Below the pieces are notes generated by a model that did not search any database, was not told where the DNA came from, and saw nothing but the letters and a program-made list of their open reading frames with translations. DNA of 64,000 nucleotides from an uncultured Bacteroidales bacterium (lineage in GTDB: Bacteria > Bacteroidota > Bacteroidia > Bacteroidales > Paludibacteraceae). Below, piece by piece: positions 17,666 through 25,822 of the stretch. The stretch lies in NCBI GenBank assembly GCA_903901975.1, contig CAIUTB010000118.1, positions 1 through 64,000 on the forward strand. Reading direction: 5' to 3'. The translations under genes and the position numbers were made by a program. Every line of letters begins with the position of its first letter. Position 1 is the stretch's first letter.

Positions 17666-18766
17666 TTATAAAGCCACTTGAAATTCGGAATTTTGAGGAT
17701 AAATTTTGGTGAGTTCGTATACAAATAAAACTTCAGCAGTGTTTACCCAATACCTGAATTCATTTGTTTTGCTGTAAGTTGGAATAAAATCAAGTAATGC
17801 GTCCAACTTAAATTCTGAAGCCCTTACTCCTACTCCGGAACGCAACGCATCTATCACATTACATTCTTGCTCTATGTGTACAGGTACCATAAGAACAGGT
17901 TTTTGAAGATATATAGCTTCGCACACCGATTCAAATCCTCCGGTAGTAGCGTATGCCTTGCAACCAGCCATATAATCAAGAAATAAGCTATCGCTGAGTT
18001 GGTGCATGCTCAGAGTTGGAATCAAAATCTCATCATCCTCATTTGTATTATCCCAAAAAAAGTGAAGTTGTTCATTCGGATGATCCAGGCTCCAGTCAAT
18101 CAGTTCATCTACATAGCCGTTATTGAGCAAATAGCCATGAATATAATTACCCTGAGTCGGTTTTTTATTCATCACTTCATTTCTGAGAAGTGGTGGTACT
18201 AAGACTATTTTTCCATAATGCATATTGGATTCTTCTCTGAATGATAGAGCCATTATTTTTGTTGTATTCAAAGCAGTTAGTCTTGAATAGAAGTTCAACA
18301 ACTTAAATTGCAAGGGATTATGACCCTTGTAATTGAAAGCGGGTGTCAGAAAATAGTATTGATGTGCCACATTTATCATGGGAGTTTCAAAATTAAATAC
18401 GCCATAGCTTATTCCGCATAACAGTTCATAGAAATTGACCACTACATCGGGTTCAGTTTCACGGATAGTCTGTCGGATTTTAAACAGACTCTGTATATAA
18501 ACCGGCAATAACAGTAAATTATAAAAAATACTGATAAGCAAGGGAGAACCTTTGCCTTTAGGTGAAGGCATAAAATTCGGACTTTGAAATCGGATTAGTT
18601 CCGTATTTATTTTTTGAGTAAAAAACCCTGGTAAAGTACGTCTTGGACTACAGCCAACCATTACTGCGACCACTTCGTGACCGTTCCGTTCAAGCATAGC
18701 TTTCATACTGAGGGTTTGTGTAAAATGCCCGCGACCTTCGCCCTGAACTACAAATAAGTATTTCAT
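17666..18766 (-). CDS. Glycosyltransferase (GT28/MurG-like fold)
   Basis: 366-residue GT-B type glycosyltransferase. The N-terminus MKYLFVVQGEGRGHFTQTLS has the GxGH loop of MurG/MGDG-synthase relatives. The C-terminal donor site is TTGGFESVCEAIYLQKPVLMVP followed by EQ and a G-V-G segment. Hydrophobic patches near residues 80-100 suggest membrane association with a lipid acceptor. It is the second gene of a pair, 6 bp after a metallophosphoesterase. A PlcP/Agt-like role in replacing phospholipids by glycolipids during phosphate starvation is an inference from this pairing and the neighbourhood. A general envelope glycosyltransferase is the alternative. Confidence 0.75.
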   Translation of the reverse strand: MKYLFVVQGEGRGHFTQTLSMKAMLERNGHEVVAVMVGCSPRRTLPGFFTQKINTELIRFQSPNFMPSPKGKGSPLLISIFYNLLLLPVYIQSLFKIRQTIRETEPDVVVNFYELLCGISYGVFNFETPMINVAHQYYFLTPAFNYKGHNPLQFKLLNFYSRLTALNTTKIMALSFREESNMHYGKIVLVPPLLRNEVMNKKPTQGNYIHGYLLNNGYVDELIDWSLDHPNEQLHFFWDNTNEDDEILIPTLSMHQLSDSLFLDYMAGCKAYATTGGFESVCEAIYLQKPVLMVPVHIEQECNVIDALRSGVGVRASEFKLDALLDFIPTYSKTNEFRYWVNTAEVLFVYELTKIYPQNSEFQVAL

Positions 18767-18772
18767 ACTCTT

Positions 18773-19627
18773 TTAGAAAAAAGGGTTAAAAAAATTATTT
18801 GAAAAAGCTACTTTTAAACCTCCTGATTCAACCGCTTGCTTAAGTCTAATAATTTGTATGGGTTCAGGCTGAGTAATAATATTGTTAGTATGCATATACA
18901 CTTCCCAGGTACCATCTTCATGTTCGAGTAAGGCCGACATGGTTTCAACCCAATCGCCCGAATTCAGGTAATGAATGCCGTCAATCATTTTATCAGCCGG
19001 CTGATGAATGTGTCCGCAAATAATACCATCGGCATGTTTTACCCGTGCCAGTGCTACCAACTCATTTTCATAATTGGAAACATAGGATACAGCGGATTTA
19101 ACTTTTTGTTTAACGGCTTGTGAGAGCGAGAAATACGGCAATCCTTTTTTAGAACGATAAATATTATACAAGCGATTTACCCAGAGTAGGAAAGTATAGC
19201 CCACATCGCCTAATTTCGCCAACCAAACCATATTAGAAGTAACATTATCGAAAATATCACCGTGTGTGATATAGTAACGTTTGCCATTTCGCTCATGAAC
19301 ATAATCTTTTTCGATAGAGATATTGGCAAATTCAAAGGGAGCTATATGATCAATGAAATCATCGTGATTGCCACGGATATAAATTACCCGGGTGTTATGG
19401 TTTTCCATCATTTTCATGATGATTTTGAAGAAATCGGTATGTTCTTTTTTCCATTTCCCCTTACCTCCTTTTTGTAAATGCCAGCCATCAATAATGTCGC
19501 CGTTCAGAATAAGGGTATTACAATTCACTGTTTTCAGAAAGTCAGCCAGTTCGCGGGTTTTGGAGTGTTCGGTGCCTAAATGAACATCAGATATAACAAT
19601 GGTAGGATAAAATTTCTGTTTGTACAT
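18773..19627 (-). CDS. Metallophosphoesterase (UDP-diacylglucosamine hydrolase/PlcP-like)
   Basis: Calcineurin-like phosphoesterase with the full metal-site set: DVHLGT, GDIIDGW, GNHDD, a His in THGD and GHIHQP. The family includes LpxH-type UDP-2,3-diacylglucosamine hydrolases and PlcP, the phospholipase C-like enzyme of phosphate-starvation lipid remodelling. The ATG at 19627 (MYKQKFYPTIVISDVHLG) is chosen because a candidate promoter box lies at 19645-19652, leaving the longer in-frame ATG at 19672 upstream of the transcript start. It is co-transcribed with the glycosyltransferase. Which of the two substrates is right cannot be told from motifs alone. Confidence 0.8.
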   Translation of the reverse strand: MYKQKFYPTIVISDVHLGTEHSKTRELADFLKTVNCNTLILNGDIIDGWHLQKGGKGKWKKEHTDFFKIIMKMMENHNTRVIYIRGNHDDFIDHIAPFEFANISIEKDYVHERNGKRYYITHGDIFDNVTSNMVWLAKLGDVGYTFLLWVNRLYNIYRSKKGLPYFSLSQAVKQKVKSAVSYVSNYENELVALARVKHADGIICGHIHQPADKMIDGIHYLNSGDWVETMSALLEHEDGTWEVYMHTNNIITQPEPIQIIRLKQAVESGGLKVAFSNNFFNPFF

Positions 19628-19644
19628 CGTAGTGTTTTTGTTTG

Positions 19645-19701
19645 CAAAGTAACTGCAACAATATTGCGACATTAAAACAGAACTGTGAATAAACTATTAC
19701 A
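19645..19701 (-). promoter_or_regulatory. Degenerate Pho-box-like promoter of the phosphoesterase-glycosyltransferase operon
   Basis: On the minus strand, 6-mers TGTAAT (19701-19696), ATTCAC (19690-19685) and TGTTTT (19679-19674) repeat at an 11-bp pitch. Exactly 21 bp later comes TTACTTTG (19652-19645). Spacing is identical to the stronger Pho sites, but the second and third boxes are poor matches. Confidence 0.4.
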
Positions 19702-19715
19702 AATCAGGCACAAAC

Positions 19716-19749
19716 AAAAAACCGCCTTCGAAAATTCGACAGCGGTTTT
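19716..19749 (-). terminator. Terminator of the porin-pstS operon
   Basis: On the minus strand AAAACCGC pairs with GCGGTTTT around an inner TCGAA/TTCGA hairpin, followed by a T-rich run. It lies 35 bp after the pstS stop codon. Confidence 0.75.
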
Positions 19750-19758
19750 AAGTTTTCT

Positions 19759-19780
19759 TCCCCTTAGGAGGTTAGGTGGC
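19759..19780 (-). repeat. Degenerate copy of the C/G-rich junction repeat
   Basis: The minus strand reads GCCACCTAACCTCCTAAGGGGA, close to the GCCCCCTAACCCCCTAAAGGGGA type at 29.25 kb with a few substitutions. It directly follows the pstS stop codon and precedes its terminator. No inverted partner is seen. Confidence 0.55.
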
Positions 19781-19783
19781 AAA

Positions 19784-20596
19784 TTATTTTGCCAATGGCA
19801 CATAACCTACTTTGTCAACAATTGCCTGACCTTCGGCTGAAAGTACGAAGTTTACAAGAGGCAAATAATTTTTTTCCTTTGATTTTTCGTAGTAGAAGAA
19901 CAATGGACGAACAATAGGATAGGTTTTATTCATTGCTGTTTTCAATGATGGTTCAACAAAGTTTTTACCATCAAATGAAACATGTACAGCTTTTACAGAA
20001 CTATTCAGATAAGCCAATCCTACATAACCAATAGCACCTTTTGTCTGACTAACAGACTGTATGATAGCTCCGGTAGCCGGCATACTTAGGATGGAGCTCA
20101 TATAATTTTTGTTTTTCAACACGTGTTCTTTGAAGAATTCATACGTTCCTGAACTTGTTTCGCGTGAATATGGAGTGATTTTCAAATCAGCGCCACCCAC
20201 CTGTTTCCAGTTAGTAACTTTACCGGTGAAAATATCTTCTAATTGTTGACGGGTTAATTTTACAACTCCATTTGAAGGGTTAATAACCACTGCCAATGCA
20301 TCGTAAGCAATAATTTTTTCAACGATTGATTTACCGGCTTCCTGGCATTTGGCTTTTTCGTCAAATTTCATACTACGTGATGCCATAGCGATTTCCGTTG
20401 TACCTTCGAGCAATGCAGCAATACCTACACCACTACCACCACCAATTACGGTTACCGATTTACCTGTTTTCTTTCCAAAAGCTTCTGCTTCTTTCTGAGC
20501 CAAAGGCAATACTGTGTCACTACCTTTAATTTTTTGAGCATAGAATGATGGAGCAATTGTGCAAACCATCATAAGGGATAAAATTAGTTTTTTCAT
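19784..20596 (-). CDS. pstS: Phosphate ABC transporter, substrate-binding protein PstS
   Basis: Periplasmic high-affinity phosphate receptor for the PstCAB importer. Signal peptide to about residue 20, then the PBP-like fold with KGSDTVLPL, GGGSGVGIAAL and TEIAMASRSM. SRETSSGTYEFF supplies phosphate contacts. At 270 residues it is of the shorter, SphX/PstS-like class. It is the second gene after the porin on the minus strand, 75 bp downstream, so both are transcribed together and divergently from pstC. Residues 103-145 (LTRQQLEDIFTGKVTNW) have a counterpart in the periplasmic loop of PstC. Confidence 0.95.
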   Translation of the reverse strand: MKKLILSLMMVCTIAPSFYAQKIKGSDTVLPLAQKEAEAFGKKTGKSVTVIGGGSGVGIAALLEGTTEIAMASRSMKFDEKAKCQEAGKSIVEKIIAYDALAVVINPSNGVVKLTRQQLEDIFTGKVTNWKQVGGADLKITPYSRETSSGTYEFFKEHVLKNKNYMSSILSMPATGAIIQSVSQTKGAIGYVGLAYLNSSVKAVHVSFDGKNFVEPSLKTAMNKTYPIVRPLFFYYEKSKEKNYLPLVNFVLSAEGQAIVDKVGYVPLAK

Positions 20597-20671
20597 TTTT
20601 TTATTCTTTTAAAATTTTGTTTTTATTTGCTTTTATTTTTTAATATGAACTACCTACTATAAACTATTTTT

Positions 20672-22120
20672 TTAGAATTTATATTGCATACGAACTGTCA
20701 ACACATTGTCAGTTAAGTCTGCCATATATTTTTTAAGCATAGTTTTACCGTTGCTTACCATATCATAGTAAACCGTCAACTTAACATTGTTGTTCATGCG
20801 GTATATATATCCAATTCCAATAGTAGAATAAGACATATCTGTTTTGCTTGCTGCCATATAAGGCTTTGATGTATTTGGTGTTTTGGCGTTTGCAGCAATT
20901 TGATCAGCGGTTAGTGCAGTTCCAATAGCACTTGAATTGATGTCAGTATTTGGATTGTACCAGTCATATTTTACAGTAATACTGTGTTTGGTATCAGCAA
21001 TATCTTGAACAAAATGTACATAACCACCATTAAAATTACGGATATAAGTGTCAGCACCTGCGGTAATTGTTGTAGGTTCATATCCATTAGGACTTGCAGA
21101 ACTTCCCGCTGTACCTGGTTGTGTTCCAAAAATATATTCAGCACGAATTTGAGTTAAACCAGCAACAGATGCCAATGAAAATTGACCATCAAAGCCATAG
21201 TATGTACGGTTAGCAAAATTATTTGTATTCAAATTTAAATTTGCTTTAGGAGTAGTAGTACTTGCTGGGTCAACAACTAATGCGCTACTATCACGGGCAA
21301 ATGCTCCGTTATTCATTTTGTACACATATCTTGAAGTTTGATAGTTGAAACCTGCATACATTGAAGCACCTAAACCCCATTTCATTGTAGAAGTACCTTC
21401 TGAATAGCTAAGGTGTCCGATGAAGTCTTTTTGAGATTTATAATCTTGTCTGATTGAATTACCTGCAAACAAACCTCCGTCTAATTTAAGTACATTCCAA
21501 GGATTACCTTTAGGTGCTTGAAGTGAAAACATTACACCTAAGTCATTCTCATCAGGAAACAAAGTTTGAATAATGCGTGAGCGTTCCGGAGATTCCAATC
21601 TTGATGAAGAATATCCAATTTCATATCCGAAAGGACGATCAAACACTCCACCAGTTAAAGTCAACATATTTAACCATGGATCCAATGCACTTACAGATGC
21701 AGTCTTAACTGAAACACCAGTAGTTCCATTGGCAGTTCCACCGGCACTAGTACCAATAGGGGTTTCAAGAATGTTTAATTCCAATACGCCGGTACAGCCA
21801 AAATCAGAATATGTGGCTTTTAAACGACCACGACGAATACCAAAACGATTGTAGTTTCCACCAATCACTTTTTCAGGACCAAACATAGCACTACCAACTT
21901 TCATGTCATTTGTTTTGCTAAAAGAAGAGTCAATCTGAGAAGATTGCATTTGTGCCTGTACATAACCAGATATTTTCAGTTTTTTTAACTGAATTACCCC
22001 ATCTTCCAGGTTTGAGATACGCTGTTCATGAACATCCAATGAGTCCACTTTTTCTTGAGAGAAAGCAACGGTCGAACAAATCAGACCCAATGCGATAATT
22101 GCTAAACTTTTTAATTTCAT
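20672..22120 (-). CDS. Phosphate-regulated outer-membrane porin (OprP/OprO-like)
   Basis: 482-residue porin. Signal peptide (ending TVAFS-Q), a short coiled-coil segment EQRISNLEDGVIQLKKL like the trimerising N-terminus of OprO/OprP-type porins, then KISGYVQAQMQ and a long series of beta strands ending in LTVRMQYKF with a terminal Phe. It probably lets phosphate across the outer membrane. It is the first gene of the operon with pstS. The promoter carries three Pho-box-like 6-mers and a TTTCTTTG -7 box. A second, diverged porin of the same type is at 33.4 kb. Confidence 0.85.
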   Translation of the reverse strand: MKLKSLAIIALGLICSTVAFSQEKVDSLDVHEQRISNLEDGVIQLKKLKISGYVQAQMQSSQIDSSFSKTNDMKVGSAMFGPEKVIGGNYNRFGIRRGRLKATYSDFGCTGVLELNILETPIGTSAGGTANGTTGVSVKTASVSALDPWLNMLTLTGGVFDRPFGYEIGYSSSRLESPERSRIIQTLFPDENDLGVMFSLQAPKGNPWNVLKLDGGLFAGNSIRQDYKSQKDFIGHLSYSEGTSTMKWGLGASMYAGFNYQTSRYVYKMNNGAFARDSSALVVDPASTTTPKANLNLNTNNFANRTYYGFDGQFSLASVAGLTQIRAEYIFGTQPGTAGSSASPNGYEPTTITAGADTYIRNFNGGYVHFVQDIADTKHSITVKYDWYNPNTDINSSAIGTALTADQIAANAKTPNTSKPYMAASKTDMSYSTIGIGYIYRMNNNVKLTVYYDMVSNGKTMLKKYMADLTDNVLTVRMQYKF

Positions 22121-22181
22121 TTTGTTTTAATTTAATTATTGAATTTGAATTAGTTTTTAGTTTTGTTTCATTTTCACGATG

Positions 22182-22238
22182 CAAAGAAACTTCTATAAGA
22201 TTACAGTATCTTGTCAAATCTGTTACATTTTCGTTACA
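22182..22238 (-). promoter_or_regulatory. Pho box and promoter of the porin-pstS operon
   Basis: On the minus strand TGTAAC (22238-22233), TGTAAC (22227-22222) and TGACAA (22216-22211) repeat every 11 bp; 21 bp later is TTTCTTTG (22189-22182). It mirrors the divergent pstC promoter, including the same -7 sequence followed by CAT. Confidence 0.75.
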
Positions 22239-22326
22239 AAAAATTAAGTGTTTAAAAAGCCTGTATTTCTGAATATTTTATACAGTATATATAGGAGAAA
22301 ATCAGAACAATCGAGGATATTTCTAT

Positions 22327-22383
22327 TGTAACATCTTTGTAACATCTTCGTAATGCAGATTTAATACGATTGCCGTTTCTTTG
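22327..22383 (+). promoter_or_regulatory. Pho box and promoter of pstCAB
   Basis: TGTAAC (starts 22327), TGTAAC (22338) and CGTAAT (22349) repeat every 11 bp; 21 bp later is TTTCTTTG (22376-22383). The predicted start near 22390 means a very short leader before pstC. Confidence 0.75.
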
Positions 22384-22406
22384 CATTGAATTTAAAACAA
22401 AAAAGA

Positions 22407-23597
22407 GTGAAACGTTTTTTTGAAAAGTTTGTTGAAAGTGCATTGCTGATAAGCGGAAGCATTACCAGCATTACTATATTATTGATTATCATATTTTTAT
22501 TCAAAGAAGCCTCCGGCTTATTTACCACTCCGGTAATTGAAGAAGGGTATGAGCTGGCATTAAACAAAACTAATCCGGTTAAGCATCTAACGTCTTATGA
22601 AATCAAGGAAATTTTTGATGGTAAAATCAGTAATTGGAACGAAGTAGGTGGAAAAAACGAGGCAATTGAGTTGGTTCGGTTGAGCGACCTGACAAAATAT
22701 TATACAGAAGCGGAACTCGGATCAAATTTTGAAAACATTCCTGCTAAATCCAGTGAACTGACATCAAAACATCCCGGGATTATTCTGTTTCTTCCAACAT
22801 CTTATATTAAAAAGGACTTTAACGGTACATTATTAAAGCACGAAACCCTTCACCCGGGTGACTTTTTTGGTGGTAAAGAATGGTATCCTACTGCTTCACC
22901 TTCACCTCAATATGGTTTACTTCCACTTTTACTCGGAACATTATGGGTAAGTTTGGGAGCTATCCTGCTTTCATTGCCTTTTGGAATTTCTGTGGCAGTG
23001 TATCTGGCAGAGATTGCCTCCATGCGTGTTCGTAATATTCTGAAACCGGTTATCGAACTCCTTGCCGGAATTCCATCAGTGGTTTATGGATTCTTCGGAC
23101 TGGTGGTGATTGTACCATTTCTCCAGAAATTATTCCAATTGCCTGTTGGTGAAACTGCCTTAGCAGGTAGTGTAGTATTGGGAATCATGGCCTTGCCAAC
23201 AATTATCACCGTTGCTGAAGATGCTATGCGTACCGTGCCACGTGCTATGAAAGAAGCCAGTCTGGCACTCGGAGCAACTCACTGGCAAACTATTTATAAA
23301 GTAATTATTCCATATTCAAAATCAGGAATAACTTCGGCTGCTGTACTTGGTATCGGGCGAGCTATTGGCGAGACCATGGCTGTACTGATGGTAACAGGTA
23401 ATGCAGCCGTTATACCACACACCTTGCTCGAACCGGTTCGAACCATTCCGGCTACGATTGCTGCTGAATTGGGCGAAACTGCTGCAGGTGGTGGACATTA
23501 TCAGGCGCTGTTTATGTTGGGAGTAATTCTATTCGTTATCACCATGATAATCAGTATAAGTATTGAATTTATAGGTAAAAAGAAGTATAGCAACTAA
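22407..23597 (+). CDS. pstC: Phosphate ABC transporter permease PstC
   Basis: Inner-membrane subunit of the phosphate importer. One N-terminal helix, then a periplasmic segment of about 120 residues, then the permease core with the EAA-type loop EASLALGATHWQTIYKVIIP. The periplasmic segment contains a PstS-like stretch (NP.K.LTSYEIKEIFDGKISNWNEVGG) rather than a plain loop. The GTG at 22407 (MKRFFEKFVESALL) is chosen because the -7 box at 22376-22383 puts the transcript start near 22390, after the in-frame TTG at 22386. It is followed by a C/G-rich repeat and pstA. Confidence 0.93.
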   Translation: MKRFFEKFVESALLISGSITSITILLIIIFLFKEASGLFTTPVIEEGYELALNKTNPVKHLTSYEIKEIFDGKISNWNEVGGKNEAIELVRLSDLTKYYTEAELGSNFENIPAKSSELTSKHPGIILFLPTSYIKKDFNGTLLKHETLHPGDFFGGKEWYPTASPSPQYGLLPLLLGTLWVSLGAILLSLPFGISVAVYLAEIASMRVRNILKPVIELLAGIPSVVYGFFGLVVIVPFLQKLFQLPVGETALAGSVVLGIMALPTIITVAEDAMRTVPRAMKEASLALGATHWQTIYKVIIPYSKSGITSAAVLGIGRAIGETMAVLMVTGNAAVIPHTLLEPVRTIPATIAAELGETAAGGGHYQALFMLGVILFVITMIISISIEFIGKKKYSN

Positions 23598-23601
23598 ATG
23601 G

Positions 23602-23621
23602 CCCCTAACCCCTAAAGGGGG
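23602..23621. repeat. C/G-rich junction repeat, left arm at pstC-pstA
   Basis: CCCCTAACCCCTAAAGGGGG, starting 4 bp after the pstC stop. It pairs with an inverted copy at 23696-23714 inside pstA, with one mismatch over 19 bp. Confidence 0.85.
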
Positions 23622-23652
23622 ATAAGGAAGAATACTACCATTGTTTACAATT

Positions 23653-24585
23653 ATGAAAGCTAATAATAAATCAGAAAATAATACTAATATCAATTCCCCT
23701 TCAGGGGTTAGGGGTTCTGAGAGTATTGATAGGTCTAAGCGCAGATCGCAAGCTATAGCGTTCACTATTTTCAAACTGATGAGTTATTCGGTAGTGGCTA
23801 TTTTATTTGTAATTCTAGGGTTTATCATTATACGCGGAATTGGCGTAATCAGTTGGGATTTTCTTACCAAAGCTCCTGAAGAAGGAATGACCAAGGGGGG
23901 GATTTTCCCAGCCATAGTAGGTACCTTGTGTTTAGTTGCCGGAAGTAGTATCTTTAGTTTTCCTATTGGTATCATGTCCGGTATTTACATGAACGAATAT
24001 GCAGGAGGCAGTAAACTAGCCACTTTTATACGCATTATGACCAATAACCTGAGCGGTGTTCCTTCGGTTGTTTTTGGCCTTTTCGGAATGGCCTTGTTTG
24101 TAAACACCATGAAATTTGGCGATTCTATTCTCGCAGGTTCTTTGACCTTAGGATTACTTTCCTTACCTTTGGTCATTCGTACTACCGAGGAATCATTAAA
24201 AGCGATTGAAAATTCCTACCGTGAAGGCAGTCTGGCATTGGGAGCAACTAAATTGCAAACTATTCGAAAAGTTGTTTTACCCATGGCATTCCCGAATATA
24301 ATAACCGGATTGATTTTGTCAATTGGTCGTGTTTCAGGCGAAACTGCTCCTATTCTCTTTACCGTGGCAGCTTACTTTTTACCCAAACTGCCAACGAGCA
24401 TTTTCAATCAGGTTATGGCCTTACCGTATCACCTGTATGTAATTTCTACCAGTGGTACAAATGTCGAAACTTCACGTGGTATAGCTTATGGTACTGCTTT
24501 GGTGTTAATTGTGATTGTATTGATGGTTAATTTATTAGCCAATGGACTTAGAAACTACTTTTCAAAGAAGGTGAAAACTAATTAA
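23653..24585 (+). CDS. pstA: Phosphate ABC transporter permease PstA
   Basis: Second membrane subunit of the phosphate importer, six predicted helices, with GMTKGGIFPAIVGT, IMSGIYMNEYA and the EAA loop EGSLALGATKLQTIRKVVLP. The first 30 residues are hydrophilic and unusual: NSPSGVRGSES is the translation of the right arm of a C/G-rich inverted repeat. The next in-frame Met comes only inside the first helix, so the extension must be translated. The ATG at 23653 is preferred to the TTG at 23641. Confidence 0.93.
   Translation: MKANNKSENNTNINSPSGVRGSESIDRSKRRSQAIAFTIFKLMSYSVVAILFVILGFIIIRGIGVISWDFLTKAPEEGMTKGGIFPAIVGTLCLVAGSSIFSFPIGIMSGIYMNEYAGGSKLATFIRIMTNNLSGVPSVVFGLFGMALFVNTMKFGDSILAGSLTLGLLSLPLVIRTTEESLKAIENSYREGSLALGATKLQTIRKVVLPMAFPNIITGLILSIGRVSGETAPILFTVAAYFLPKLPTSIFNQVMALPYHLYVISTSGTNVETSRGIAYGTALVLIVIVLMVNLLANGLRNYFSKKVKTN
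23696..23714. repeat. C/G-rich junction repeat, right arm inside pstA
   Basis: Inverse complement of the copy at 23602 (one mismatch: CTGAAG against CTAAAG). It is read in frame within the N-terminal codons of pstA. Confidence 0.85.
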
Positions 24586-24586
24586 A

Positions 24587-24627
24587 CCCCTAGCCCCTAA
24601 AGGAAGAACCCCTAGCCCCTAAAGGGG
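24587..24627. repeat. Tandem C/G-rich junction repeats at pstA-pstB
   Basis: A truncated copy (24587-24603) is followed by a complete copy CCCCTAGCCCCTAAAGGGG (24609-24627), directly after the pstA stop. Bases 24606-24629 form an exact 24-bp inverted repeat with 24707-24730. Confidence 0.88.
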
Positions 24628-24665
24628 AATAAGAAATATTACAACTGATAATTTAAAGACTAAAT

Positions 24666-25496
24666 ATGACGAATACAAGAAATATAGAAACCAACACTAA
24701 CCTAAGTTCCCCTTTAGGGGCTAGGGGTTCTTTAGATGTTAGGGGTCTAACTATTGATGCAAAAAACGTTGATTTTTATTACAGTGAATTCCATGCACTG
24801 AAAAACATCAACTTCGAAGTGAGTAAAAACGAAGTAGTGGCACTGATCGGACCGTCCGGTTGCGGAAAATCAACTTTCCTCCGTCTGCTAAACCGCATGA
24901 ACGATCTGATTCCTGGAACCCGTATGACTGGCTCAGTACTGATTGATGGCGAAGATATTTATGCTCCTAACATACATGTGGACGAACTGCGCAAAGAAGT
25001 AGGAATGGTATTTCAGAAACCAAATCCATTTCCAAAATCCATTTTCGAAAATGTAGCTTATGGTCTTCGGGTGAATGGAATTAAGGATAAAACCTTTATC
25101 GAAGAGCGAGTGATTGAATCTATAAAATCGGCTGCCTTGTGGGATGAAGTAAAAGACAAATTAAATAAATCGGCTTTTGCGCTTTCAGGCGGTCAGCAAC
25201 AACGACTTTGTATAGCACGGGCATTGGCTATTTCGCCTAAAGTGGTGCTGATGGACGAACCAGCATCGGCACTTGACCCGATTTCAACCGCTAAGATTGA
25301 AGATCTGATTCACGAGTTGAAGAAAGATTATACAATAATTATTGTAACACACAACATGCAGCAGGCATCACGTGTAAGTGATAAAACGGCTTATTTTTAT
25401 TTGGGCGAGTTGATAGAGTTTGATAAAACAACAACTATCTTTACAAATCCAAAAGAACATTCAACTCAAAATTATGTTACAGGAAGGTTTGGTTAA
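24666..25496 (+). CDS. pstB: Phosphate ABC transporter ATP-binding protein PstB
   Basis: ATPase that powers PstCA. Walker [11 protein letters not shown]-loop [11 protein letters not shown], signature [15 protein letters not shown] and Walker B VVLMDEP are all present, with the switch His in THNM. Length is 276 residues against about 250 for typical PstB. The extra is the N-terminal stretch [17 protein letters not shown], which translates a C/G-rich repeat arm. No later start precedes the conserved [15 protein letters not shown], so the added residues belong to the protein. Confidence 0.95.
   Translation: MTNTRNIETNTNLSSPLGARGSLDVRGLTIDAKNVDFYYSEFHALKNINFEVSKNEVVALIGPSGCGKSTFLRLLNRMNDLIPGTRMTGSVLIDGEDIYAPNIHVDELRKEVGMVFQKPNPFPKSIFENVAYGLRVNGIKDKTFIEERVIESIKSAALWDEVKDKLNKSAFALSGGQQQRLCIARALAISPKVVLMDEPASALDPISTAKIEDLIHELKKDYTIIIVTHNMQQASRVSDKTAYFYLGELIEFDKTTTIFTNPKEHSTQNYVTGRFG
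24707..24730. repeat. C/G-rich junction repeat, right arm inside pstB
   Basis: Exact reverse complement of 24606-24629 (24 of 24 bases), 77 bp away. It is in frame and codes for the SPLGARGS part of the PstB N-terminus. Confidence 0.9.
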
Positions 25497-25499
25497 TGA

Positions 25500-25524
25500 G
25501 CCTCTAAATCCTCTACAAGGGTAC
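25500..25524. repeat. Degenerate junction repeat after pstB
   Basis: GCCTCTAAATCCTCTACAAGGGTAC resembles GCCCCCTAAATCCCCCTAAAAGGGGAC at 29.18 kb, with several C-to-T type changes. It follows the pstB stop by 3 bp. A clear inverted partner is not seen. Confidence 0.45.
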
Positions 25525-25632
25525 ATACTTCATATGAGATTGAAAATGGAAAAGTGTTTTTGAGTAGGGGTAGAAAAGCTACATTTGGATTATTTATCTT
25601 AAAATAATATTAACCATTTAAAATTAAATACC

Positions 25633-25806
25633 ATGCAAACGAACTGGATTATTTTAATTATTGTTTTGGTTAGCACAACTACTTTAGTGCTTTATCTGAT
25701 TAGACGAAATATGAAAGATAAAGAAGATGTTGTTAAGTTTATGAATGAATCAGAAATTGAAGAAGATATAAAACTTAAAGATAAAGATGATAACTTGCTA
25801 AAATAA
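25633..25806 (+). CDS. 57-residue single-span membrane protein between pstB and phoU
   Basis: A small open frame starting MQTNWIILIIVLVSTTTLV, with one transmembrane helix (about 5-22), a basic stop-transfer end (IRRNMKDK) and an acidic/lysine-rich cytoplasmic tail of 30 residues. It fills the only gap between pstB and phoU, ends 16 bp before phoU and is preceded by an A-rich leader typical of Bacteroidota starts. I recall similar TM-plus-charged-tail small proteins in Bacteroidota but no function. A role in PstB-PhoU coupling would be pure inference. Confidence 0.65.
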   Translation: MQTNWIILIIVLVSTTTLVLYLIRRNMKDKEDVVKFMNESEIEEDIKLKDKDDNLLK

Positions 25807-25822
25807 ATTAAGACTTATATAT

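Noticed and set aside
17487-17681. Plus-strand frame after the patatin gene as a possible frameshifted barrel
   Set aside because: Only 64 codons, mostly overlapping the patatin 3' end, without beta-barrel features; not a continuation.
25561-25580. Possible inverted partner for the degenerate repeat at 25500
   Set aside because: Only a few G/A bases match; too weak to call an arm.
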